Origin: Epilithonimonas zeae
Lineage (GTDB): Bacteria > Bacteroidota > Bacteroidia > Flavobacteriales > Weeksellaceae
Reading direction: 5' to 3'
Assembly: GCF_023278365.1 (NCBI RefSeq)
Contig: NZ_CP075338.1
Span: forward strand, 3,534,001-3,598,000
Length of the DNA stretch: 64,000 nucleotides
Positions 52,727-59,119 of this stretch are shown one piece after another. The notes under the pieces were generated by a model that saw only the letters and a program-made list of their open reading frames with translations, was not told the origin of the DNA and ran no database searches. The translations under genes were made by a program, and so were the position numbers. How positions within the stretch are numbered: position 1 is the first letter of the stretch; each line of letters opens with the position of its first letter.

Positions 52727-52812
52727 TCGAAACACTTCGACATAGTTTATCTTGAGCGAAGTCAAAATGTTCAGTATGACAACTCTTGTTAGTCTGAGGC
52801 TCTCGAAGACTT
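52727..52812. repeat. Dispersed 'cttcgac...tcgaagac' element
   Basis: The stretch contains 'tttatcttgagcgaagtc', 'cagtatgacaactcttg' and 'tctgaggctctcgaagac'. The same words occur at 13486-13542, 17926-17952 and 54676-54770. It lies between the AKR and DUF3861 genes, upstream of the AKR start. Confidence 0.6.
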
Positions 52813-52817
52813 TTATT

Positions 52818-53108
52818 TTACTGACTTTTCAGCTTCTTCATAAACTCCACAATCGCAGGTCTCAGTTCTTCAAACAAAGGATGTTGTTTATTCTTCAGCA
52901 TCACTTCCGTGAAAAGTTTCAATCCTAAAGCAAATTCGGTGGATGTATTGTCGTCTTCGAAGATTTTCTTGGACTTGATTATTTCAAAAATATTAAACAA
53001 ATCATCGTGATTATCAAATTCAAAACTTAATGTTTTTGTGCCTTCGGAGCCGTCTTTCAGTTTTATTTCTTTCAAATCTAATTGATAAGAATTGTTTCTT
53101 TTTTCCAT
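52818..53108 (-). CDS. DUF3861 family protein
   Basis: The 96-aa product ends 'LGLKLFTEVMLKNKQHPLFEELRPAIVEFMKKLK' in family pattern (quoted in part: GLKLFTEVMLKNKQHPLF), which is the conserved block of DUF3861. 'SFEFDNHDDLFNI' is the other conserved element. It is a small, soluble protein of unknown function. It is divergent from an AraC regulator by 82 bases, so it may belong to that regulon together with the AKR cluster. Confidence 0.82.
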   Translation of the reverse strand: MEKRNNSYQLDLKEIKLKDGSEGTKTLSFEFDNHDDLFNIFEIIKSKKIFEDDNTSTEFALGLKLFTEVMLKNKQHPLFEELRPAIVEFMKKLKSQ

Positions 53109-53190
53109 TGTTTTTAATTCTAAGTAAAAGTCGCTATTTATATTATAAATCAGTGTGTAATATTTTGATAGATTATTGTAATTTTGGGTT

Positions 53191-54069
53191 ATGAAGAAAA
53201 AACAGTTTAGCCCTTTGGAAATCGATTGTTTTGAGACTGAAGAATATCCTTTGCCGAGACACAGTCATACATACTATGAGTTGGTTTATATCTTCAAAGG
53301 CTGTGGGAATCATCATTTGAACAATTTGATAATGCCTTACAAAGCTGGAGATTTGTATTTGATTTCTCCCGAAGATGAACATTATTTCGATATCAAAAAA
53401 CAGACGAAATTTGCTTTTATCAAATTCAATGACAGTTTTTTCGAAAGCAACAAACATCTTGCGCCGGATACTTTGATGACCGCTTCTCCGATGGATATTA
53501 TGAGAAATCCAATGCTGAAGGAAATAAAACTCTGTTTCGATGAACCTTGCAAAACGATTCTGAGAAAAACGGTGGAAAATATCGTTGATTATGATAAAAT
53601 CTGCGATGTGACGACTTCTCCGATTATGTTTTTCCAAGTGTTATCCTTATTTGGATTGATTCGTGAAGCATCTGCCAAGCTGAATGTCAGAATTGATAAT
53701 GGTGTTCCGAGTCAGGAAGATTTGATTTCGTACATTCATCAGAATATCTATCGTCCGGAAACGATTAGGATCAAAACGATTGCTTCGCATTTTAATATTT
53801 CACCGACTTATTTCAGTGCTTATTTCAAACGAAATTTCGAGATGTCTTATCGCAATTACATCAACAATTACCGATTGGCTTTAATCGAAAAACGAATAGA
53901 ATCAGGAAAAAATACCATTAAGCAAATTGCTTATGAGTTTGGGTTTACGGACGAAAGTCATCTTTCCCATTATTTCAAAAATAAGAAAAGCAAAACGCTA
54001 GGTTCTTATAAAGTGAAAAGTAAAAACTTAACTCAAAGCCTCGATACACAACTCACGAACATTCCATAA
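53191..54069 (+). CDS. AraC family transcriptional regulator
   Basis: The 292-aa product has an N-terminal cupin domain ('PLPRHSHTYYELVYIFKG', 'GDLYLISPEDEHYFDI'). The C-terminal AraC DNA-binding domain is at about 185-280 ('RIKTIASHFNISPTYFSAYFKR' then 'IKQIAYEFGFTDESHLSHYFK'). It is a one-component regulator likely sensing a small molecule through the cupin. It is divergent from DUF3861 and the AKR/hydrolase run, its most plausible targets. Confidence 0.9.
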   Translation: MKKKQFSPLEIDCFETEEYPLPRHSHTYYELVYIFKGCGNHHLNNLIMPYKAGDLYLISPEDEHYFDIKKQTKFAFIKFNDSFFESNKHLAPDTLMTASPMDIMRNPMLKEIKLCFDEPCKTILRKTVENIVDYDKICDVTTSPIMFFQVLSLFGLIREASAKLNVRIDNGVPSQEDLISYIHQNIYRPETIRIKTIASHFNISPTYFSAYFKRNFEMSYRNYINNYRLALIEKRIESGKNTIKQIAYEFGFTDESHLSHYFKNKKSKTLGSYKVKSKNLTQSLDTQLTNIP

Positions 54070-54083
54070 TGTCAAAAATCTAT

Positions 54084-54362
54084 TTATTTGTCATTGTAAT
54101 GTCCCCAAAAAGAAAGCACCAAAACGATTATTTTTTCATCTTGGATTCTGTAAATTAGTCTATGTTTGTCGGAGATTCTTCTAGACCAAGTTTCGATTTT
54201 ATAGTGTTTTAGCTTTTCTGGTTTTCCAGTTCCCGAGGTTGGATGTTCCCTTAATTCATCCAAAAGTTTATTGATTTTTAGAAGCGTTTTTTTATCTCCT
54301 GCTTTTTTGTGTTTTTGAATATCAGAGTGAGCATCATCAGTTAACTCTATTTCGTAACTCAT
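54084..54362 (-). CDS. Txe/YoeB-type mRNA interferase toxin
   Basis: The 92-aa product shows the YoeB fold pattern. It has 'GKPEKLK' with Glu49, 'WSRRISDKHRLIYRI' with Arg68, and the C-terminal 'SFWGHYNDK' with His88. These match the conserved Glu/Arg/His catalytic set of YoeB RNases, which cut mRNA on the ribosome. It overlaps its upstream partner by four bases (ATGA), the normal toxin-antitoxin coupling. Confidence 0.88.
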   Translation of the reverse strand: MSYEIELTDDAHSDIQKHKKAGDKKTLLKINKLLDELREHPTSGTGKPEKLKHYKIETWSRRISDKHRLIYRIQDEKIIVLVLSFWGHYNDK

Positions 54363-54580
54363 AATCCTAAAAGCTCTTTTTGCTTATCTTTTGACAAGAT
54401 TTGGGTTTTACCAGCTTCGGATTGTGCTATTGATTTATCAATTTTCGCATAAAAATCTTCTTCAGAAAGTTTTGGATTTTCTATTTCCGCAACTTCAAAA
54501 CGAACTTTTAATTCTTCTAATAAAGATTTGAGCAAAGATTTTTGCTTCTCATTTTTTGGGTAAATAGTGATGCTTTCCAT
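54359..54580 (-). CDS. Antitoxin of the YoeB-type module
   Basis: The 73-aa product is charged and helical ('EKQKSLLKSLLEELKVRFEV') with a flexible acidic C-terminal part, as expected for an antitoxin that wraps around the toxin. It precedes the toxin gene and overlaps it by four bases. The N-terminus is not a typical Phd/YefM DNA-binding domain; similar antitoxins of Bacteroidetes are grouped near DUF2683. Autoregulation is likely but not shown. Confidence 0.75.
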   Translation of the reverse strand: MESITIYPKNEKQKSLLKSLLEELKVRFEVAEIENPKLSEEDFYAKIDKSIAQSEAGKTQILSKDKQKELLGL

Positions 54581-54675
54581 AATTCAATATTAAATTCTGA
54601 TGATGTAGTTACAAAATTAATAAAATTAGATTCAAAACAATCATAATTAAATTCGGTATGATAAAAGATAATCGA

Positions 54676-54770
54676 TGTCAGTATGAGCGGAGTCGAAGAC
54701 TTTACACATTGTCAGATTGAATAACTTATAAAATACGCATTGTCAGGCTGAGGCTCTCGAAGCCTCCAGA
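54676..54770. repeat. Dispersed 'gtcagtatgagcggagtcgaagac' type element
   Basis: 'cagtatgagcggagtcgaag' (54679 onward), 'acacattgtcagattgaa' and 'attgtcaggctgaggctctc' are tandem variants of the same word set as at 52727-52812 and 13486-13542. No gene lies in this 194-base gap. Confidence 0.6.
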
Positions 54771-54774
54771 CAAA

Positions 54775-55188
54775 TCACTTGTTAGACCTCATCGCTTTGA
54801 CTTTTTTAACAAAACCATCTTTCAATAATTCTTGATATTCTTCCGACTCAGCGGGAACCAATTGAACTTTCGAATCCTGATTATGGAAAATCCCGAATCC
54901 ATTTTTCTTCACCAAAGGCGAAGTCCGCAAACAAGCTTGACCTTTTGAGAAAAAATTTTGTTTCTCTTCTTCCAATTCTGAAGGCGAAATATCATTTCGT
55001 TCCGCAAAAATTTCGAAAAGCAATTCGTCAGAAGTATATTTCAGAGGATGTTTGGAAAGTTTCTCGTATTGATAATTGGCAATCGTCTTTTTATCATTCT
55101 TCACAGCCGGAATTACTGATGCAGAAACCGGAGAATCTTCAGCAATTTCTATCAAGGTGTTGGTGTAATTGGTGGTGTGGGTTTTCAT
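54775..55188 (-). CDS. DUF6157-like protein
   Basis: The 137-aa product starts MKTHTTNYTNTLIEIAEDSP. It contains 'KKTIANYQYEKLSKHPLKYTSDELLFEIF', which follows the pattern I recall for DUF6157 (quoted by its parts). It is small and probably cytoplasmic; the function is unknown. Its ATG overlaps the stop of the SSS symporter by one base (TGATG), so translation is probably coupled. Confidence 0.65.
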   Translation of the reverse strand: MKTHTTNYTNTLIEIAEDSPVSASVIPAVKNDKKTIANYQYEKLSKHPLKYTSDELLFEIFAERNDISPSELEEEKQNFFSKGQACLRTSPLVKKNGFGIFHNQDSKVQLVPAESEEYQELLKDGFVKKVKAMRSNK

Positions 55189-56759
55189 CAGACTAATTTC
55201 AAACTTCTAGCCTTCACCAACCACAACCCAACAAAAGTCAAAAACCCATTCAGGATAATCAGTTCCACACCAATTCTGTAATCTGTGTTATTCGTTACCA
55301 GATAATTAATCAGATAAGTCACAACAGGCGCCAAAATCGTCACTGCCAAAATGGAATATTTCTTCGTGATTTGATATTTCGTCAAAATTCCGAAAGCAAA
55401 TAATCCCAATAACGGACCGTAAGTATAACCCGCCACTTCCATTATCAAATAAACAATCGACTTGTCATTGATGGCTTTGAAAACCATTATCAAAACAAAG
55501 AAAATCACAGTGAAAGTCAAATGAACCTTCATTCTTAGATGTTTCTTTTGTTTCTCGGTTTTTTGCTGGTCTTCGTTCAGGTTTAATAAATCTACGCAAT
55601 AAGAACTCGTCACCGCCGTCAAAGCACCATCAGCAGAAGGGAACAGAGCGGAAATCAAACCGATGATGAAAATCACGGAAAGTGCCATCGGGAAATGACC
55701 TTGAAGCGATAGAGCAGGGAAGAGGTCGTCGCCCATTATATTTTTGATTTGACCCGCAGAATCTTTGAAACCAAAAGTATTCGTAATCACTTCTTTTCCA
55801 TCAACCATAGTTGATATTTGTCCATAATCTGCGCCGTGCTGTATTGCAAAAAGATAAAGCAAACCACCTAAAAATAAGAATGCTAGGTTCACGAAAAGCA
55901 AAGTTCCGGCAAAGGTCAGCATATTCTTTTTCGAGTTTTTCAGATTGTCAACCGAGATGTTTTTCTGCATCATTTCCTGATCCAGACCCGTCATTGCAAT
56001 CGTGATAAACATTCCACCCAGAATCGTTTTCAGGAAGAAGGTTTTAGAATTCACATCCGTATTGATAAAGTGTGTGTATTGCTTCTGTTCAAGAATAGAA
56101 AATGCTTCTCCAAAAGACAGATTAAGATTTGATAAAATATATACAATGCAGGCAATCAGACTGATAATCATAAACGACGTCTGCAACGTATCAGTAATCA
56201 CAATCGTTTTCACACCACCTTCAAACGTGTAAAGCAAAATCATTAATAACAATATAAAAGCCGTTACCCAAAACGGAACACCAAGCGCTTCCAATAGGAA
56301 AATCTGAAGAATATTCACCACCAGATACAATCTCGCCGTCGCACCAATCGCTCTAGAAATAATGAAAAATACGGACCCGATTTTATGCGCCTCCACATTG
56401 AAGCGTTTCCCGAGATAAGTGTAAATCGAGGTCAGATTCATCCGGTAATAAAGTGGGAGCAAAATCCCCGCAACTATGAAATAACCGATGAAAAACCCAA
56501 TCACCATCATATAATATTCGAAGCCGCCAAACGCATAATCGCCCGCCGTCATCTTGCCCACCGTTCCCGGAACCGAAATAAACGTCACACCCGAAAGCGA
56601 TGTTCCGATCATCCCAAACGCCACCAGCCACCATTTACTTTTTTTGTTTCCGATGAAAAAAGACTGATTGTCCGAGTTACGGCTTGTAAAATAAGAAATG
56701 ACCAAAAGCCCGATAAAATAGGCAAAAACGAATAAAAGTAGAATAGTTCCCGGATTCAT
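55188..56759 (-). CDS. Sodium:solute symporter (SSS family)
   Basis: The 523-aa product has about thirteen membrane helices with an outside N-terminus. 'GTSLSGVTFISVPGTVG' near residue 55 and 'GLISALFPSADGALTAVTSSYCVDLL' near 365-390 are the Na-site and family signatures. It resembles the Na+/sugar-sialic acid-proline branch commonly found in Bacteroidetes. The substrate is not readable from sequence. It is translationally coupled to a DUF6157-like gene. Confidence 0.88.
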   Translation of the reverse strand: MNPGTILLLFVFAYFIGLLVISYFTSRNSDNQSFFIGNKKSKWWLVAFGMIGTSLSGVTFISVPGTVGKMTAGDYAFGGFEYYMMVIGFFIGYFIVAGILLPLYYRMNLTSIYTYLGKRFNVEAHKIGSVFFIISRAIGATARLYLVVNILQIFLLEALGVPFWVTAFILLLMILLYTFEGGVKTIVITDTLQTSFMIISLIACIVYILSNLNLSFGEAFSILEQKQYTHFINTDVNSKTFFLKTILGGMFITIAMTGLDQEMMQKNISVDNLKNSKKNMLTFAGTLLFVNLAFLFLGGLLYLFAIQHGADYGQISTMVDGKEVITNTFGFKDSAGQIKNIMGDDLFPALSLQGHFPMALSVIFIIGLISALFPSADGALTAVTSSYCVDLLNLNEDQQKTEKQKKHLRMKVHLTFTVIFFVLIMVFKAINDKSIVYLIMEVAGYTYGPLLGLFAFGILTKYQITKKYSILAVTILAPVVTYLINYLVTNNTDYRIGVELIILNGFLTFVGLWLVKARSLKLV

Positions 56760-56820
56760 TGTTCAAATTTGAGTTGAACAAAAATAGTTTTTTTATTGGT
56801 TTGTGAGGGAATTAATTATT

Positions 56821-56936
56821 TGGGCAGCTATTTCCGCCTTCCGCTCCCAATCTTTTTTGCAGACCATTTCAAATTAAATAGAATTTCTGTACACGCAAAA
56901 AAGGATTTCCGCTCAAGTCGGGCTGCACATTCGGTA
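56821..56936. repeat. Dispersed element, second copy of the 13655-13745 type
   Basis: Both copies share 'tccgccttccgctcccaatc' and 'aaaggatttccgctcaagtc', and both have a 'ggg(c)gc(a)' end. Copy 2 has a longer divergent centre. A chimeric third copy is at 17951-18010. Confidence 0.65.
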
Positions 56937-57054
56937 TAAAAAAAAGATTACCCTAAAAACGCAATTTTGTCATTCCGTAGGAAGCCTAACGAAGTGGTTA
57001 GACGAAGTCAATCTCAATCTCGTAGCTGTTCAAATAAAAAAGTCAAAAAGTAAA

Positions 57055-57264
57055 GATGTAATTTGATATTCTTACGATGTGATTGGATATTGTTAAGATG
57101 TAGAAGAATATTTTTACGTTGTGCTTGGATATTCTTGAGATGTTGCTGAATATTTTCGCATTGTTGAGGAATATTCTCGCGATGTGAAATTATATTCTTA
57201 CAATATGAAAGTATATTCTAGCTCCTGTAGGTTACATTCTCCAACCTATTAGACATATTCCCGA
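57055..57264. repeat. Ten-unit 21-bp degenerate tandem array with variable core
   Basis: Units start at 57055, 57076, 57097, 57118, 57139, 57160, 57181, 57202, 57223 and 57244, with no length change in any. Consensus within a unit: positions 1-5 GATGT (decaying in the last three), 6-11 variable, 12-17 ATATTC with A12, A14, T15 and T16 invariant in all ten, 18-21 roughly TTAC/TCGC. The ten 6-nt cores are all different (aatttg, gattgg, agaaga, gcttgg, tgctga, tgagga, gaaatt, gaaagt, taggtt, ttagac). Units 1-8 are the best conserved. Confidence 0.85.
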
Positions 57265-57385
57265 CAAACTAGCTCCAGCGGAGCGTGCTGTTAATAGATT
57301 CCAAATATACCTTGTAACGAAGTGTCATAGGTGCGACCTGTTAACAATACAACTTCCAAAAAATTCTTATTCAAATCCCGATAAT

Positions 57386-58603
57386 CTACTTCATTACAAT
57401 CATTCTCTTAACAACCACATAAATAAGAATCGCTGACAAAGCCAAAACCGTAAACGAACCAACCCAAAGACTATCAAACCCAAAGTGGCTCACAACATAA
57501 GTCCCCAAAAACGGCGTGAAAATAAAGGAGAACGAAAATGCAATACCGTTCAGTCCCATATAAGCACCTTTGTTTCCTTTCTCAGCACGTAAAGCCGTAA
57601 CGGTTGACATAAACGGAAGCACCCAAATCTCTGCAATAGACAAAATCGACATCGATAACAAAAGCAACGGAATGTTACTTCCAAAAAGTAGCAGCAGATA
57701 AGAAAAACCTGACATTATAATCCCAATGGACAAGATTTGCGGAATCTTCAAAACCCGTTCTGCTAGACTTACCAAAGGCATTTCCAACAATACGATAATG
57801 AATCCACTGTATCCTAAAATAAAACCAATCGTACTTTGATCCAATTTCGCAACGTCTTTATAAAACAACGGAATCGTATTGAAAAACTGGAAAAAACAAA
57901 CAGCGAAAACTGCACACAAAAAGCTGTAAAGCAAAAATGGATAATCTTTGTAAGGCGATTTTGTAACCGCCTTTTCAACAGGTTTTATAGGTTCTAATTT
58001 CTTTTTCTCTCGGAAGATTTTATTTCTTCTTCGGAAAAATATAACGTAGATAATCCCTGCAATAACGGCTCCGATTGCATTCACAATGAAAAGGAAATTA
58101 TAAGAAATCCCCGACAAAATTCCGCCCAAAGCAGGACCAATCGAAAAACCTAAATTAACGGCCATTCTGTTGAGAGAGAAAGCTTTAGTCAGATTCTCGG
58201 GTCTTGCATATTTTGTAATCGCCACCGAATTCGCAGGTCGAAACGTATCACTGATTGTACTTTGCAGAAAAATTAATAAAGCCATCATTTCCACACTTGA
58301 GAAAAACGGCATAATGATAAATATCGGCGCACTAAGAAACAGACTCCAACTTTGGATATAATATTCTCCAAATTTATCTGTCAAAAAACCGCCCAGCCAA
58401 GAACCTAAAACAGAACCGATTCCGTAAAAGCTTAAAACAATTCCTGTATTTTCCAAAGAAAACTTCAAATGGTCTGTCATATAAACACCCAAAAATGGTA
58501 AAACCATCGAACCGGAACGATTGATGAGCATCACGATGGACAACATCCAGGCTTCTCTGGACAGTCCTTTGAAAGTGTTGATATAGGAATTGAAAAGTTT
58601 CAC
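57386..58603 (-). CDS. MFS transporter
   Basis: The 405-aa product has twelve helices. The loop 2-3 motif is 'GGFLTDKFGEYYIQSW', and 'RMAVNLGFSIGPALGGILSG' forms the motif C-like segment of drug-export MFS proteins in TM5. The charged central loop ('RRRNKIFREKKKLEPIKPVEK') separates the two six-helix halves. It is likely an exporter. It is monocistronic, with a TATTTTTG -7-like box on the minus strand at 58620-58627, 17 bases before the start. Confidence 0.87.
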   Translation of the reverse strand: MKLFNSYINTFKGLSREAWMLSIVMLINRSGSMVLPFLGVYMTDHLKFSLENTGIVLSFYGIGSVLGSWLGGFLTDKFGEYYIQSWSLFLSAPIFIIMPFFSSVEMMALLIFLQSTISDTFRPANSVAITKYARPENLTKAFSLNRMAVNLGFSIGPALGGILSGISYNFLFIVNAIGAVIAGIIYVIFFRRRNKIFREKKKLEPIKPVEKAVTKSPYKDYPFLLYSFLCAVFAVCFFQFFNTIPLFYKDVAKLDQSTIGFILGYSGFIIVLLEMPLVSLAERVLKIPQILSIGIIMSGFSYLLLLFGSNIPLLLLSMSILSIAEIWVLPFMSTVTALRAEKGNKGAYMGLNGIAFSFSFIFTPFLGTYVVSHFGFDSLWVGSFTVLALSAILIYVVVKRMIVMK

Positions 58604-58671
58604 AGGAATTTTTAGACTGCAAAAATATTGTTTTGTTTTCGAGATTCAGAATGAATTTTAAATTAAATAAA

Positions 58672-58699
58672 AAAGACTTATCAATTTTGATAAGCCTTT
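58672..58699 (-). terminator. Terminator after the surface-protein operon
   Basis: cttatcaa (58677-58684) and ttgataag (58687-58694) pair. Further A-T pairs outside extend the stem, and a T-run follows on the minus strand. Confidence 0.7.
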
Positions 58700-58711
58700 T
58701 CTAAATTAAAA

Positions 58712-59101
58712 TTAGTTTTTAGGAATTGTTTTTTTGATCTCAGCAAGAGTCGCGGTATTTGGTAAACCTTGTACTTGTTTTTTGTTGCTCACTTGCTTTT
58801 TATTATTTACCGTTCTGCCAGGAATGCTTGCTTTCACAGCATAAATATCAGAAGTTCCAGGAATCGTTTTGCCAGAAGGAGCCGAAGCTTTATTCTGAGT
58901 TTTTGATTTTTGAAGACCTTCTTCCGATGCCAGACCAGTTCTCTCAACTTTCTTTTCTGCAGCTTTATCTTTGTAAGCTTTGGCATTGGCTTCTGTTACT
59001 TCTTTGGGAATTTCTTGTTTTTCCTCAGTAGTTTTGCTTTCCTGTGCCATAGCGAAAGATGTTCCTGCAATCATTAGAATTGCGATATATAAATTTTTCA
59101 T
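58712..59101 (-). CDS. Hypothetical secreted Lys/Glu-rich protein
   Basis: The 129-aa product has a signal sequence (up to about 'TSFAMAQ'). The remainder is low-complexity and charged ('ESKTTEEKQEIPKEVTEANAK', quoted in part) with 'KQVSNKKQVQ' near the end. It is likely intrinsically disordered. It is the last gene of the minus-strand operon after the 849-aa repeat protein (18-base gap) and probably belongs to the same surface system. No family is recognised. Confidence 0.6.
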   Translation of the reverse strand: MKNLYIAILMIAGTSFAMAQESKTTEEKQEIPKEVTEANAKAYKDKAAEKKVERTGLASEEGLQKSKTQNKASAPSGKTIPGTSDIYAVKASIPGRTVNNKKQVSNKKQVQGLPNTATLAEIKKTIPKN

Positions 59102-59119
59102 TTTGTTTAAATTTTAAAA

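Larger units (their letters stand above)
56760..57385. other. Gene-free, repeat-built intergenic region
   Basis: These 626 bases contain, in order: a 'ccgccttccgctcccaatct...aaggatttccgctcaagtcg' element (56821-56936); a 'cattccgtaggaagcctaac' element (56969-57025, related to 13782-13850); the ten-unit 21-bp array (57055-57264); and a 'tagctccagcggagcg...ggtgcgacctgtta' element (57265-57345). No confident coding sequence exists on either strand. Confidence 0.7.

Noticed and set aside
53173-53637. Minus-strand 154-codon open frame
   Set aside because: It is antisense to the AraC regulator and starts inside it.
57014-57217. Coding region on the minus strand across the 21-bp array
   Set aside because: It is open for 67 codons with a heptad pattern but has no ATG, GTG or TTG start near its beginning, and an in-frame stop lies in unit 8. 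The frame is open because the period is a multiple of three.
57055-57264. CRISPR array
   Set aside because: The units are contiguous 21-mers with only a 6-nt variable core. There is no 23-50-base repeat with long spacers, and no cas gene is nearby.
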